From Geminicoccus harenae (GTDB lineage: Bacteria > Pseudomonadota > Alphaproteobacteria > Geminicoccales > Geminicoccaceae), in the NCBI RefSeq assembly GCF_019800005.1, contig NZ_JABGCL010000005.1:1-64000 (forward strand): a stretch of 64,000 bases of DNA. The letters run 5' to 3'. Positions within the stretch are counted from its first letter, which is position 1. Every line of letters begins with the position of its first letter. Under the pieces are notes generated by a model. That model was given only the letters and a program-made list of their open reading frames with translations, had not been told where the DNA came from and did not search any database. The position numbers and the translations under genes were made by a program. This document shows positions 53,286 to 61,860 of this stretch, piece by piece.

Positions 53286-53302
53286 AACTGAACCGTTCAG
53301 TT
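53286..53302. promoter_or_regulatory. Operator candidate for the TetR regulator, site 1
   Basis: AACTGAA-CCG-TTCAGTT is a perfect 7-bp inverted repeat with a 3-bp centre, in the emrA/tetR divergent spacer 94 bp upstream of emrA. The 16-bp string GAACCGTTCAGTTCTG within it (53290-53305) recurs exactly at site 2. Confidence 0.65.
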
Positions 53303-53384
53303 CTGAAGGCCGTGCAAGTCTGTCCTGCCGGGATCGCCTAGCTACGTCCTTGTCGCAGCGACGATCCTGCTCCACCATGATGGA

Positions 53385-53400
53385 GAACCGTTCAGTTCTG
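53385..53400. promoter_or_regulatory. Operator candidate for the TetR regulator, site 2
   Basis: An exact repeat of the 16-bp GAACCGTTCAGTTCTG found in site 1, 95 bp away, with the core palindrome GAAC-C-GTTC. It ends 15 bp before the tetR ATG, well placed for autorepression. The upstream in-frame ATG at 53377 would put this site inside coding sequence, which favours the 53416 start. Confidence 0.65.
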
Positions 53401-53415
53401 GTGCTGCCCACGATC

Positions 53416-54054
53416 ATGCTGCCTCTTCCCGAACTCCAGGACTGCCAGCTCCCGGGCGAGGCTGCCGGCAAGCCGCAGGCGGTGCTGCATGCCGCCAGGA
53501 TGCTGTTCGCGGAAAAGGGCTATGCCGCCACCAGCATGGATGACATCGCCCGCAAGGCGAAGGTCGGCAAGGCCACCGTATACGAGCATTTCCAGAGCAA
53601 GCAGGAACTGTTCGCCACGGTCGTGCTCCATGCCTGCCAGGGCCATGGCGGCATGGTGGCCCTGCCGGGCGAGGGTGACCTGCGCACAAGGCTCGTGGCG
53701 TTCGCCGAAGGCTTCCTGGACTTCATCCTCCGCCCGGACGTGGTCGCGATCTACCGCACCATCATGGCCGAGTCGGTGCGCGCACCCGAGCTCGGCATGA
53801 CCTTCTACGAGAACGGCCCGCTCCGGCTGCGCGGGACACTGGCGCGGGTGCTGGCCGAGGCGGCCGGGCGGGGCGAGATCGAAGTCCCCGATCCGGAGCG
53901 GGCCGCGGTCGACCTGATCAGCCTGATACGGGCGGACCTCCATCTGCGCGCCCTGTTCGCGGTGCCCACCCTGCCGCACCGCAGCGAGCGCGCCCTGCTG
54001 GCCCGCACGGCGGTCGACCGCTTCCTCAAGGCCTACGCCCCCGGCGTCGCTTGA
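53416..54054 (+). CDS. TetR-family repressor of emrAB
   Basis: 212 residues from ATG 53416. The N-terminal helix-turn-helix spans residues ~28-62: AARMLFAEKGYAATSMDDIA, then RKAKVGKATVYEHFQSKQEL. The C-terminal ligand domain resembles AcrR/TetR_C types with RTIMAESVRAPELGMTFYEN. It probably represses emrAB and itself through the two repeats in the spacer and is released by a toxic ligand. The ATGs at 53377/53380 are in frame but would add 12-13 non-conserved residues that overlap operator 2. Confidence 0.9.
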   Translation: MLPLPELQDCQLPGEAAGKPQAVLHAARMLFAEKGYAATSMDDIARKAKVGKATVYEHFQSKQELFATVVLHACQGHGGMVALPGEGDLRTRLVAFAEGFLDFILRPDVVAIYRTIMAESVRAPELGMTFYENGPLRLRGTLARVLAEAAGRGEIEVPDPERAAVDLISLIRADLHLRALFAVPTLPHRSERALLARTAVDRFLKAYAPGVA

Positions 54055-54121
54055 CGCTGCTCCGCGCCTCGTCGACTGTCTCCCCATGGGCGGACGATTG
54101 CCGCAGCAGGAGATATTTGCC

Positions 54122-54916
54122 GTGCTCAAGCCAAGAAGAACTGTCCTCGGCGCGCTGGCCCTGGCCGTCAGCCTGGTCACGCTCGGCACGGCCGAGGCCA
54201 AGGAATGGACCAAGATCCGGTTCGGCACGGAAGGCGCCTATGCACCGTTTAACTACGTGACGCCGGACGGACAGCTCGCCGGCTTCGACGTCGACATCGC
54301 CTATGCGCTCTGCGAGGAGCTGAAGGTCGAGTGCGAGCTGGTCCAGCAGGACTGGGATGGGATGATCCCGGCACTGCTGGCCAACAAGTACGACGCGATC
54401 ATCGCGTCCATGTCGATCACCGAGGAGCGCAAGAAGAGCATCAACTTCACCGACAAGTACTACGACACGCCGACCCGGCTGGTGGTGCACAAGGACTCCG
54501 GCATCGACGGCTCGCCCGAGAGCCTGAACGGCAAGCGGATCGCCGTGCAGCGCGAGACCACCCAGGACCGCTACGCGACCGAGAATCTGGAGCCGGCAGG
54601 CGTGGAGATCGTCCGCTACGCCACGGGCGAGGAGGCCACGCTCGACCTGGTGTCGGGCCGGGTCGACGCCCGGCTCGAGGACGCGGTGGTCCTGTCCGAG
54701 AGCCTGCTGAAGCGGCCCGAGGGCGCCGACTTCCAGTTCGTCGGCGAGCCGATCACCGAGGAGAAATATTTCGGCCTGGGTGCCGGGATTGGGGTGCGCA
54801 AGGGCGACGAGGACCTGGTGGAGCTCCTGAACAAGGCCATCGCGGGGATCCGGGCCAGCGGCAAGTACCAGGAGATCCAGAGCAAGTATTTCGACTTCGA
54901 CGTGTACGGCGACTGA
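54122..54916 (+). CDS. Polar amino acid-binding periplasmic protein 2
   Basis: 264 residues from GTG 54122, preceded by AGGAGATATTTGCC. The signal peptide is RRTVLGALALAVSLVTLGTA. The SBP family 3 features are KIRFGTEGAYAPFNYVTPDG, LAGFDVDIAYALCEELKVEC, and DAIIASMSITEERKKSINFT with the pocket RVDARLEDAVVLSE. It resembles arginine/ornithine/histidine binders (ArtJ, HisJ). First gene of an operon with two permeases but no ATPase. ATG 54086 would add 12 residues without a ribosome site. Confidence 0.93.
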   Translation: MLKPRRTVLGALALAVSLVTLGTAEAKEWTKIRFGTEGAYAPFNYVTPDGQLAGFDVDIAYALCEELKVECELVQQDWDGMIPALLANKYDAIIASMSITEERKKSINFTDKYYDTPTRLVVHKDSGIDGSPESLNGKRIAVQRETTQDRYATENLEPAGVEIVRYATGEEATLDLVSGRVDARLEDAVVLSESLLKRPEGADFQFVGEPITEEKYFGLGAGIGVRKGDEDLVELLNKAIAGIRASGKYQEIQSKYFDFDVYGD

Positions 54917-54946
54917 GCCGGCCGGGGCGACTCGCGGCTGCTACGC

Positions 54947-55657
54947 ATGCTCGACCTGCACGGCTATGGATGGACCATCCTGGAAGGGGCGCGGCTGACG
55001 CTGGCCTCCGCCCTCCTGTCCGTCGTGCTGGCCGTGCTGATCGGCATCGCGGTCGCCCTGCTCCGCCTGTCCGGTAGCCGCTTCGCCAGCGGTGCGGCAC
55101 TCACCTACACCACGGTGATCCGCGGCATCCCCGATCTGGTGCTGATGCTGCTGATCTTCTTCGGCGGCCAGATCCTGGTGAACAAGCTGGTTGCCGCCAT
55201 CGATCCCTGGATCGAGGCGCAGGGCGGCACGCCGATCGGCTATCTGGACATCAACCCGTTCATCGCCGGCGTGCTGACCCTCGCGGTCATCTATGGCGCC
55301 TACATGGCCGAGACTTTCCGCGGCGCCATCCTGGCGGTGCCGCACGGCCAGCTCGAGAGTGCGCGCGCCTTCGGCATGACTCCGTTCCAGGTGTTCCGCC
55401 GCGTCCTGTTCCCCCAGGCGGTCCGCCATGCCCTGCCCGGCATCACCAACAACTGGCTGGTGCTCCTGAAGTCGACCGCACTGCTGTCGGTGATCGGCCT
55501 GGACGACATGGTGCGCAAGGCGCAGTACGCCGTGGGCGCCACCCGGCTGCCGTTCACCTTCTACCTGTTCGTCGCGGTGCTGTTCCTCCTGTTCACCACC
55601 GCCTCGCTCCTGGTCCTGCGCACGCTGGAAGCGCGGGCCCAGCGGCCCTACCGCTAG
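54947..55657 (+). CDS. Polar amino acid ABC transporter permease, HisQ/ArtQ type
   Basis: 236 residues with five membrane helices of the HisMQ type. YGWTILEGARLTLASALLSV at the N-terminus and the EAA loop GQLESARAFGMTPFQVFRRV with LFPQAVRHALPGITNNW are the family marks. It forms the channel with the next permease. ATG 54947 lies 30 bp after the binding-protein stop. It probably works with the ATPase at 48111 because no other HisP-type ATPase is seen in the window. Confidence 0.94.
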   Translation: MLDLHGYGWTILEGARLTLASALLSVVLAVLIGIAVALLRLSGSRFASGAALTYTTVIRGIPDLVLMLLIFFGGQILVNKLVAAIDPWIEAQGGTPIGYLDINPFIAGVLTLAVIYGAYMAETFRGAILAVPHGQLESARAFGMTPFQVFRRVLFPQAVRHALPGITNNWLVLLKSTALLSVIGLDDMVRKAQYAVGATRLPFTFYLFVAVLFLLFTTASLLVLRTLEARAQRPYR

Positions 55658-55671
55658 AAAGGGGGCAGGGG

Positions 55672-56364
55672 TTGGACTTCAGCGTCGTTTTGGAGAGCTG
55701 GCAGTTCTATGCGCTGGGCCTGTGGAACACGGTCTGGATGGTGGCGGTCTCGCTGCTGGTCGGCCTCATCCTGGCGATCCCGGTCGGGATCATGCGCGCC
55801 AGCCGCAACCCGCTGATCAACGCCCCGGCCTGGTTCTACACCTACTGCTTCACCGGCACGCCGCTGCTGATCCAGCTCTTCCTGATCTATTACGGCCTGG
55901 GCCAGTTTGCGGCGGTACGCGCCAGCCCGTTCTGGTTCCTGCTGCGCGAAGCCTGGTTCTGCGCGCTATTGACCTTCGTGCTGAACACCGCGGCCTACAC
56001 CGCCGAGATCCTGCGCGGCGCCATCCAGACCATGCCCAAGGGCGAGATCGAGGCCGCCCGCGCCTGCGGCATGTCGCCGGGCCTGCTGATGCGCCGGATC
56101 ATCCTGCCCAGCGCATTCCGCCGGGCACTGCCGGCCTATGGCAACGAGATCGTGTTCATGCTGCACGGCAGCTCGATCGTCAGCATCGTCACCGTGCTGG
56201 ACCTGACCGGCGCCGCCCGCCTGGTCCAGTCCCGCTACTATGCGCCCTTCGAGGCCTTCATAACCGCCGGGGCGTGCTATCTGGCCCTGACCTGGCTGAT
56301 CACCCTTGCCATGCGCCGCCTGGAGCGGTCCTGGTTCGCGCATCTGCGGCCGCGCACCGGCTAG
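55672..56364 (+). CDS. Polar amino acid ABC transporter permease, HisM/ArtM type
   Basis: 230 residues. TGTPLLIQLFLIYYGLGQFA and the EAA loop GEIEAARACGMSPGLLMRRI with ILPSAFRRALPAYGNEIVFM identify the HisM half. The start is TTG at 55672, chosen because a strong AAAGGGGGCAGGGG lies directly before it and no ATG lies near the conserved N-terminus. It pairs with the HisQ-type permease, 14 bp upstream. Confidence 0.93.
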   Translation: MDFSVVLESWQFYALGLWNTVWMVAVSLLVGLILAIPVGIMRASRNPLINAPAWFYTYCFTGTPLLIQLFLIYYGLGQFAAVRASPFWFLLREAWFCALLTFVLNTAAYTAEILRGAIQTMPKGEIEAARACGMSPGLLMRRIILPSAFRRALPAYGNEIVFMLHGSSIVSIVTVLDLTGAARLVQSRYYAPFEAFITAGACYLALTWLITLAMRRLERSWFAHLRPRTG

Positions 56365-56417
56365 GACGCCGGCGTGCCGTCGAGACGAGCCCTCGAACGA
56401 AGCGGGAGGAAGCGCCC

Positions 56418-57386
56418 ATGTGCGTCGTATGCTATGTGAGCGAGGCCGAGAAACAGAAGATCGTCGCCTACAACGCCGAATTCCACAAGGTCACGAAGAG
56501 CCCCTACGGGCCGGACGACGAGATCGGGATGCTGAACGTGATCGACGGCGCCTCGCGCGCCGCGATCCTGGGCCGCGCCGATGCCACCAAGATCTTCGAC
56601 CTCTCGGTCGACCATTTCATCGGCATGCCCGGCTGGTTCGGCGCCGGTGACCAGCCCTACCAGATCTGGATGACCCACACGCCGGCCGGCGAGATCGCCG
56701 GTAACAGCATGGGGGCGAGCCTGGAGGCGAACCAGCTCGTCGCCTACTCGGGCGACGCGATCTCGATGTACACCCATTGCGGCACGCATATCGATACGTT
56801 CAACCACTTCGGCTATAACGGCCAGATCTTCAACGGCTTCACCGCCGAGCAGTATCTGGGCAGCCGGGCCTGGACCAAGTGCGGGCCGGAGAAGTATCCG
56901 CCGATCCTGGCGCGCGGCATCCTGCTCGACGTCGCGGCGATGCATGGGGTGGAGACGCTGCCGCCCAGCTACGGCATCGGGGCCAAGGACCTGGACGACT
57001 GCCTGAAGCACCAGAAGCTCGAGCTGAAGCTGGGCGACGTGGTGCTGATCAACACCGGCCAGATGAAGAAGTGGCCGGACATGAGCTTCACCCAGAACAC
57101 GCCCGGCCTGAACCGGGAGGGGGCGGAGTTCCTGTGCAAGAACGGCGCGATCATGATCGGCGCCGACAACCTGACGCTGGAGCAGACGCCCGGCGCCCAT
57201 CCGCTCAACTTCTTCCCGGTGCACACCTACCTGCTGGCCGAGGCAGGGGTGCCGATCCTGGAGATGGCGTTCCTGGACGAGCTCATCGCCGACAAGGTGT
57301 ACGAGTTCGCCTTCTTCGGTGCCTGCATCAAGTTGCGTGGCGCCACCGGAACGCCGATGCGGCCAGTGGCGATGCCGTTGCTCTGA
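56418..57386 (+). CDS. Cyclase/metal-dependent hydrolase family protein (PF04199 type)
   Basis: 322 residues. The metal-binding motif HCGTHID (His120, His124, Asp126) followed by His130 in FNHFGYNG matches the cyclase family that includes bacterial kynurenine formamidase and other amide or lactone hydrolases. GILLDVAAMHGVETLPPSYG and the C-terminal HPLNFFPVHTYLLAEAGVPI are also family features. Longer than KynB (~210), so more likely a related, unassigned hydrolase. GGGAGGAAGCG precedes the ATG; 53 bp after the permease, so possibly in the transporter operon. Confidence 0.88.
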   Translation: MCVVCYVSEAEKQKIVAYNAEFHKVTKSPYGPDDEIGMLNVIDGASRAAILGRADATKIFDLSVDHFIGMPGWFGAGDQPYQIWMTHTPAGEIAGNSMGASLEANQLVAYSGDAISMYTHCGTHIDTFNHFGYNGQIFNGFTAEQYLGSRAWTKCGPEKYPPILARGILLDVAAMHGVETLPPSYGIGAKDLDDCLKHQKLELKLGDVVLINTGQMKKWPDMSFTQNTPGLNREGAEFLCKNGAIMIGADNLTLEQTPGAHPLNFFPVHTYLLAEAGVPILEMAFLDELIADKVYEFAFFGACIKLRGATGTPMRPVAMPLL

Positions 57387-57417
57387 CCGGCCCTGCCCAC
57401 TCGTCCTGGTAGCATTT

Positions 57418-57436
57418 ATGCGGCATATTGCCGCAT
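57418..57436. repeat. Perfect 8-bp inverted repeat downstream of the cyclase gene
   Basis: ATGCGGCA-TAT-TGCCGCAT lies 32 bp after the cyclase stop. As RNA it forms a tight hairpin with a 3-nt loop but no T-tract. It may be a terminator stem or a protein-binding palindrome. Confidence 0.5.
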
Positions 57437-57957
57437 CTAGCGGACGGGTGACATGAACTGGGTGGTCGCCGCAGCAGCGGCGGCCGCCCAATGCTGCCCG
57501 GAACATCGGCCGCTCTTCCGCTTCCATCGGCCACCGGGCCATTGCTGCCGGCCGTCGAAACATTTCCATCCATTGCCCGCACTCCCGGAAAACCCGGGCC
57601 ATGTGGTTTGCAATTTCCGGAAAGTAGCCCTACCAGATGGTTACCGGGGAGTTGCCGGATGTCGCTGGAAGTGATTCCAGTGCGCACAGGACAGGTTTGT
57701 CTTGTATATACGCGGTGGTGCGGGAGGCAGCTGTCACAAGGGCTAGATGAGAATCTGGAATTTCTGTCGATTCTTTTCGTGGCTGGGTGCTCCCTAGCCG
57801 GATGGAGAGAAAATTCCACCTCATTTCTGCGTGAATGACTGATGGCTGACCAGTTCCCGCTGGACCGGAGCGGATCGTGCATCCCTCCTGCCCGAATGCC
57901 GCCGCGTGCACGCGACCTGCCCCGGCTCGACCGTCACGGATGCCGAGCGGAGGGAAA
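57437..57957. other. Long intergenic region (about 520 bp), no supported gene
   Basis: Open frames exist on both strands, but their codon use and composition do not resemble a gene (Ser/Pro/Arg-rich, no ribosome site). The portion at ~57,680-57,850 is AT-richer than the surroundings and likely holds the promoter of the DUF1593 gene. No tRNA, sRNA-like terminator or known riboswitch was recognised. Confidence 0.5.
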
Positions 57958-59337
57958 GTGAGACGGTTCATTGCGAAGCTGGCCGGGCAGGGCGGGCGAC
58001 TGGTCCTGACGGCCTCGCTGGCGCTGCTGGCGCTGGGCCAGACGGCGGGTTGGTCGCCCGCGCGAGCGGCAGCACCCGAGGTGATCGTCCTGACCGACAT
58101 CGGCCAGGATCCCGATGATACCCAATCGCTGATCCGGATGCTGCTCTACAGCAACGAGCTCAGCATCAAGGGCATCCTGCCGACCTATATCCCGAAAGGG
58201 CCGGTGCGGCCGGATCTGGTCAACAACGTGCTCGACGCCTACGGCAAGGATCTGGCCAAGCTGCGGCAGCATGATCCGAACTTCCCCACGGCCAGCCTGC
58301 TGAAGGGCCGGGTCAAGCCGGGGCTGAGCCTCAACAACAAGGTCGGCAAGGGCTACGATTCCGCCGCGGCCAAGCACATCGTCTACATGGTCGACCAGTC
58401 GAAGGGGCCGATCTGGGTCCTGGTCTGGGGCGGCATCCGCGAGTTGGCCCAGGCGATCTACAACGTGAAGTCGACCCGCTCCGAGGCGGCCTTCATCGCG
58501 TTCCAGCGCAAGCTGCGGGTCTACTCGATCAGCCTCAGCCAGTACTCGCCCGAGCCCGGCCAGTACCTGATGGACAACGCCAAGGAGATGTTCTGGATTG
58601 CCAGCATCGAGCATGACGGCTCGAAGTCGGCCACCTTCCGGGGCATGTACCTGCTGGGCGACCAGTCGATGCAGAACGCGAACTGGCTGAACGCGAACAT
58701 CCGGAATCGCGGCAATCTCGGCAGGATGTACCCGCTCAACACCACGGAGAACGGCCTGAAGGAAGGCGACAGCCCGTCCTTCCTCCATATCCTGCCGATC
58801 GGGCTCAGCGACCCGGAACTGCCCAAGGCCGGTGGCTGGGGCGGCCGCTACACCAAGGAAGACAAATACTACAAGATCTCGAAGAATCTCTACACCTCGG
58901 AAACTCTGCTGGACGAGGTGGATGGCGTGAAGTCGCGCCGCATGTCGGTGGCACGCTGGCGCCCGGCCTATCAGGCCGACTTTGCGGCCCGCGCCCGCTG
59001 GCTGGAGACCAGCTACGCCCAGGCCAACCACCCGCCGGTGGCCAGGCTCGCCAGTGCCAGCACGGTCACGGTCAAGCCGGGCGGCAAGGTGACGCTCGAT
59101 GCCAGCAGGTCCAGCGATCCAGACGGCGACCGGCTGAGCTATCGCTGGTGGGTCTACAAGGAGGTCAGCGACTATTTCGGCAACGTCCGGATCGACAACG
59201 CCACCTCCGCCAAGGCGACCCTGACCGCGCCGGGCAGCGCCTTGTCGAAGCCGCTGAACGTGATCCTGGAAGTCACCGACAACGGCTCGCCCAGGCTGAC
59301 CCGCTACCAGCGGGTGCTGGTGAACGTGAAGAAGTAA
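57958..59337 (+). CDS. Secreted DUF1593 (nucleoside-hydrolase-like) protein
   Basis: 459 residues from GTG 57958 (preceded by GCGGAGGGAAA). A signal peptide (LVLTASLALLALGQTAGWSP) precedes the DUF1593 domain, which has a nucleoside-hydrolase-like fold: VIVLTDIGQDPDDTQSLIRM holds the Asp cluster expected to bind Ca2+. GPIWVLVWGGIRELAQAIYN follows. Residues ~375-459 form an Ig/PKD-like domain (NHPPVARLASASTVTVKPGG with DASRSSDPDGDRLSYRWW). It may cleave a glycoside or a cell-wall sugar derivative; substrate unknown. ATG 57940 or 57877 are less likely starts. Confidence 0.88.
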   Translation: MRRFIAKLAGQGGRLVLTASLALLALGQTAGWSPARAAAPEVIVLTDIGQDPDDTQSLIRMLLYSNELSIKGILPTYIPKGPVRPDLVNNVLDAYGKDLAKLRQHDPNFPTASLLKGRVKPGLSLNNKVGKGYDSAAAKHIVYMVDQSKGPIWVLVWGGIRELAQAIYNVKSTRSEAAFIAFQRKLRVYSISLSQYSPEPGQYLMDNAKEMFWIASIEHDGSKSATFRGMYLLGDQSMQNANWLNANIRNRGNLGRMYPLNTTENGLKEGDSPSFLHILPIGLSDPELPKAGGWGGRYTKEDKYYKISKNLYTSETLLDEVDGVKSRRMSVARWRPAYQADFAARARWLETSYAQANHPPVARLASASTVTVKPGGKVTLDASRSSDPDGDRLSYRWWVYKEVSDYFGNVRIDNATSAKATLTAPGSALSKPLNVILEVTDNGSPRLTRYQRVLVNVKK

Positions 59338-59345
59338 ACGTCCAC

Positions 59346-59373
59346 GGCTCCCCGGCAAAGAGGCCGGGGAGCC
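59346..59373 (+). terminator. Hairpin after the DUF1593 gene
   Basis: GGCTCCCCGGC (59346-59356) pairs with GCCGGGGAGCC (59363-59373), an 11-bp perfect stem 9 bp past the stop and before the separate ArsR gene. No T-tract, but the stem is strong. Confidence 0.65.
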
Positions 59374-59414
59374 AGGGCTCCTTCCCATCTTGACGCGGAG
59401 ATGACGGCGGGCTA

Positions 59415-59813
59415 ATGCTTAACTCAATGGTTAAGCAATCCGACCCGATCCTCGACCGCACCTTCGCCGCCCTGGCCGATCCTACGCGGCGTGCCCTGCT
59501 CGCCAGGCTCGGCCAGGTCGAGACCCTGTCGGTGAGCGAACTCGCCCGCCCGTTCCCGGTCTCGCTGCCGGCGATCATGAAGCATCTCGACGTCCTGTCC
59601 GACGCCGGCCTGATCGAGCGCCGCAAGTCGGGCCGGGTCGTGTCCTGCCGGCTCAACGCCGCCCCGATGGAGGAGGCCATGGCGTGGCTGTCCCGCTACC
59701 AGCAGTTCTGGACCGAGCGCATCGATCGCCTGGCCGCCTTCCTGGAGAAGGACGCGCCGCTCGAGGAGGTTGAATGTCCGCCAAGCCCAGCCTCACCATC
59801 CGGCGGCGCCTGA
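59415..59813 (+). CDS. ArsR-family transcriptional regulator
   Basis: 132 residues. The winged-helix reads FAALADPTRRALLARLGQVE, then SVSELARPFPVSLPAIMKHL and DVLSDAGLIERRKSGRVVSC. It lacks the metal-binding CxC of classic ArsR, as do the regulators paired with SRPBCC proteins. The stop overlaps the next gene by 40 nt, and the two form the common regulator/AHSA1 pair. ATG 59427 is an alternative start. Confidence 0.92.
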   Translation: MLNSMVKQSDPILDRTFAALADPTRRALLARLGQVETLSVSELARPFPVSLPAIMKHLDVLSDAGLIERRKSGRVVSCRLNAAPMEEAMAWLSRYQQFWTERIDRLAAFLEKDAPLEEVECPPSPASPSGGA

Positions 59814-60220
59814 AGGCGTCGCCGGAGCGGATCTGGTCGGCCTGGATCGAGCCCCGGCAGCTGGTCCAGTGGTTCGGCCCGGACGCGGGCCCCACCGTGC
59901 AGGCCGAGACCGATGTCCGGGCCGGCGGGCGCTTCCACATCGGCTTCCACACCCTGGACGGCGAGCGCCACGATGTCAGCGGCGAGTATCGCGAGGTGGT
60001 GCCGCACCAGCGCCTGGTGTTCACCTGGGCCTGGCGCAGCACGCCGGAACGGGAATCGCTGGTGACGGTGGCGCTGAGGCCGGACGGTGACGGGACGGTG
60101 ATGACGCTGACCCACGAGCAGTTCTTCGACGAGGCGGCGCGCGACGCGCATCGCTCCGGCTGGACCGGCGCGGTCGAGAAGCTGGCAGCCCTGGTCGAGC
60201 GGGACGCCGGCCCGGGCTGA
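59774..60220 (+). CDS. SRPBCC (AHSA1-like) domain protein
   Basis: 148 residues of the START/Bet v1-like fold. LTIRRRLKASPERIWSAWIE, then WFGPDAGPTVQAETDVRAGG and the C-terminal EQFFDEAARDAHRSGWTGAV are the AHSA1 signatures. It likely binds a hydrophobic ligand. Its start lies inside the 3' end of the ArsR gene, indicating coupled expression and possibly ligand-dependent regulation by the pair. Confidence 0.92.
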   Translation: MSAKPSLTIRRRLKASPERIWSAWIEPRQLVQWFGPDAGPTVQAETDVRAGGRFHIGFHTLDGERHDVSGEYREVVPHQRLVFTWAWRSTPERESLVTVALRPDGDGTVMTLTHEQFFDEAARDAHRSGWTGAVEKLAALVERDAGPG

Positions 60221-60316
60221 GCCGGCGCGGTCCCTGCCGCTTTCCTTCGTTCACGGCAACCGACCCGGAGTGCCGGCCGATGCCGCATGCGCTTCGGGCA
60301 GGAAGGAGCATGTCCC

Positions 60317-61066
60317 ATGCATGAGGTGGTGACCCGCGAGGAATGGCTCGCCCGGCGCAAGGCGCATCTGGCGAAGGAAAAGGCGCTGACCCGCGCGCAG
60401 GACGCGCTGGCGGCCGAGCGGCGGGCACTGCCCTGGGTGCGGATCGAAAAGGACTACCGGTTCGAGGCGCCGCAAGGGCCGGTTGGCCTGCCCGATTTGT
60501 TCGGCCGGCACAGCCAGCTGGTCGTCCAGCACTTCATGTTCGGCCCGGACTGGGAGGAGGGCTGCGTCGGCTGCTCGTTCATGGCCGACCATGTCGAGCC
60601 GGCCTTCCGCCATCTGGACCATCACGATGTCGCCTTCGCCGCCGTCTCGCGCACTCCGCTGGCCAAGATCGAGGCGTTCCGCCGGCGGATGGGCTGGACG
60701 TTTTGCTGGGTGTCCTCGCTGAACAGCGACTTCAACTTCGACTTCGACGTGTCCTTCACCGAGGACGACCGGCAGCGCGGCGACGTCTACTACAACTACG
60801 CGTCGCAACCTTACGTATCCGACGAGCTGCCCGGCATCAGCGTCTTCCACAAGGACGCCGAAGGCCAAGTCTTCCACACCTACTCGACCTTCGCCCGCGG
60901 CGACGAGCGCCTGGTCGGCGCCTACAACTTCCTGGACCTCACCCCGTTCGGCCGCAACGAGAACGGCCCGAACGGCGACCTGCGCGACTGGGTCCGCCAT
61001 CACGACCGCTACGAGGTGGCGGGCACGCCCGCCTGCGCCTGCCATGCGGAGCCGGTGCCGGCATGA
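60317..61066 (+). CDS. DUF899 family thioredoxin-like protein
   Basis: 249 residues of the DUF899 family. VTREEWLARRKAHLAKEKAL at the N-terminus, then LVVQHFMFGPDWEEGCVGCS with a CxxC pair, and SDFNFDFDVSFTEDDRQRGD are strongly conserved. The fold is thioredoxin-like and a redox role is plausible but unproven. ATG 60317 has GGAAGGAGC upstream. It is the third gene after ArsR/SRPBCC, 96 bp away, a co-occurrence seen often in alphaproteobacteria. Confidence 0.92.
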   Translation: MHEVVTREEWLARRKAHLAKEKALTRAQDALAAERRALPWVRIEKDYRFEAPQGPVGLPDLFGRHSQLVVQHFMFGPDWEEGCVGCSFMADHVEPAFRHLDHHDVAFAAVSRTPLAKIEAFRRRMGWTFCWVSSLNSDFNFDFDVSFTEDDRQRGDVYYNYASQPYVSDELPGISVFHKDAEGQVFHTYSTFARGDERLVGAYNFLDLTPFGRNENGPNGDLRDWVRHHDRYEVAGTPACACHAEPVPA

Positions 61067-61102
61067 CCGTTCGGGCGAGCGACATCAGTAGGCCCTAGCC
61101 CG

Positions 61103-61855
61103 TCAGACCCGCCCGACCCGCAGCGACAGGGGGAAGCGGATCGGCCGGCGTGTTTCCGGCTCGCCCCAGGCCGGCAGCAGCTCCGCCCGGAACGGGGTGA
61201 TCGGATCCTGCCCGAGGGCAGTGCGCGCCCGCTGCACCGCGGACCAGGTCCCGACATAGCCGATCAGGTCGTCCAGCCGCCACGCGACCTCGATCGCGAG
61301 CGGCGGGGCCGCGAACTCCCGGAACGGGAAGGGCAGGGACCGGTAGCCCTCCTCGACATGGCGGCGCTCGGGCGGCCAGTACGGCCCGATCGTGTCGCGG
61401 TAGAAGCGCTGCATGACCGGGCCGGCTGGCCCGTCGAGCTCCATGATGCCGTAGCTGATCAGCGCCAGCACGCCGTCCGGCCGTGCCACCCGCCGTACCT
61501 CGGCATAGAAGGCCGGCAGGTCGAACCAGTGCGCCGCCTGGGCAGCGGTGACCAGATCGACGCTGCCGTCCGGCAGGCCGCTCTGATCTGCTGGTGTTAC
61601 CTGATACTCGACCCCGGGATGAGGCGTGGCCGCCGCGATCTGCTGGGCGCTGGCATCGGTCGCGACCAGGCGGGCGAACCGGGCGGCGAGCAGGGTCGAG
61701 AGCTGGCCGCTGCCGCAGCCGCAGTCCAGGGCGAGATCGCGGCCGGGTGCCTCGCCGGCCAGGAAGTCGACCAGGGCCTCAGGGTAGCTCGGGCGATGCG
61801 CGGCATAACCCTGCGCGGCGCCGGAGAAGTGATCCTTGAAGCCCTGGCCGCCCAT
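61103..61855 (-). CDS. Class I SAM-dependent methyltransferase
   Basis: 250 residues. The SAM motif is LALDCGCGSGQLSTLLAARF, followed by LVATDASAQQIAAA and DLVTAAQAAHWFDLPAFYAE. Such TAM/UbiE-like proteins methylate small molecules such as trans-aconitate or are of unknown substrate. N-terminal FKDHFSGAAQGYAAHRPSYP is characteristic of this subgroup. It lies 5 bp from the alcohol dehydrogenase gene on the same strand and is probably cotranscribed. Confidence 0.88.
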   Translation of the reverse strand: MGGQGFKDHFSGAAQGYAAHRPSYPEALVDFLAGEAPGRDLALDCGCGSGQLSTLLAARFARLVATDASAQQIAAATPHPGVEYQVTPADQSGLPDGSVDLVTAAQAAHWFDLPAFYAEVRRVARPDGVLALISYGIMELDGPAGPVMQRFYRDTIGPYWPPERRHVEEGYRSLPFPFREFAAPPLAIEVAWRLDDLIGYVGTWSAVQRARTALGQDPITPFRAELLPAWGEPETRRPIRFPLSLRVGRV

Positions 61856-61860
61856 CCGGC

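Noticed and set aside
57328..57882. Minus-strand 184-codon and plus-strand 115-codon frames in the gap before the DUF1593 gene
   Set aside because: Ser/Pro/Arg-rich, no ribosome site, no domain, and partly antisense to the cyclase 3' end.
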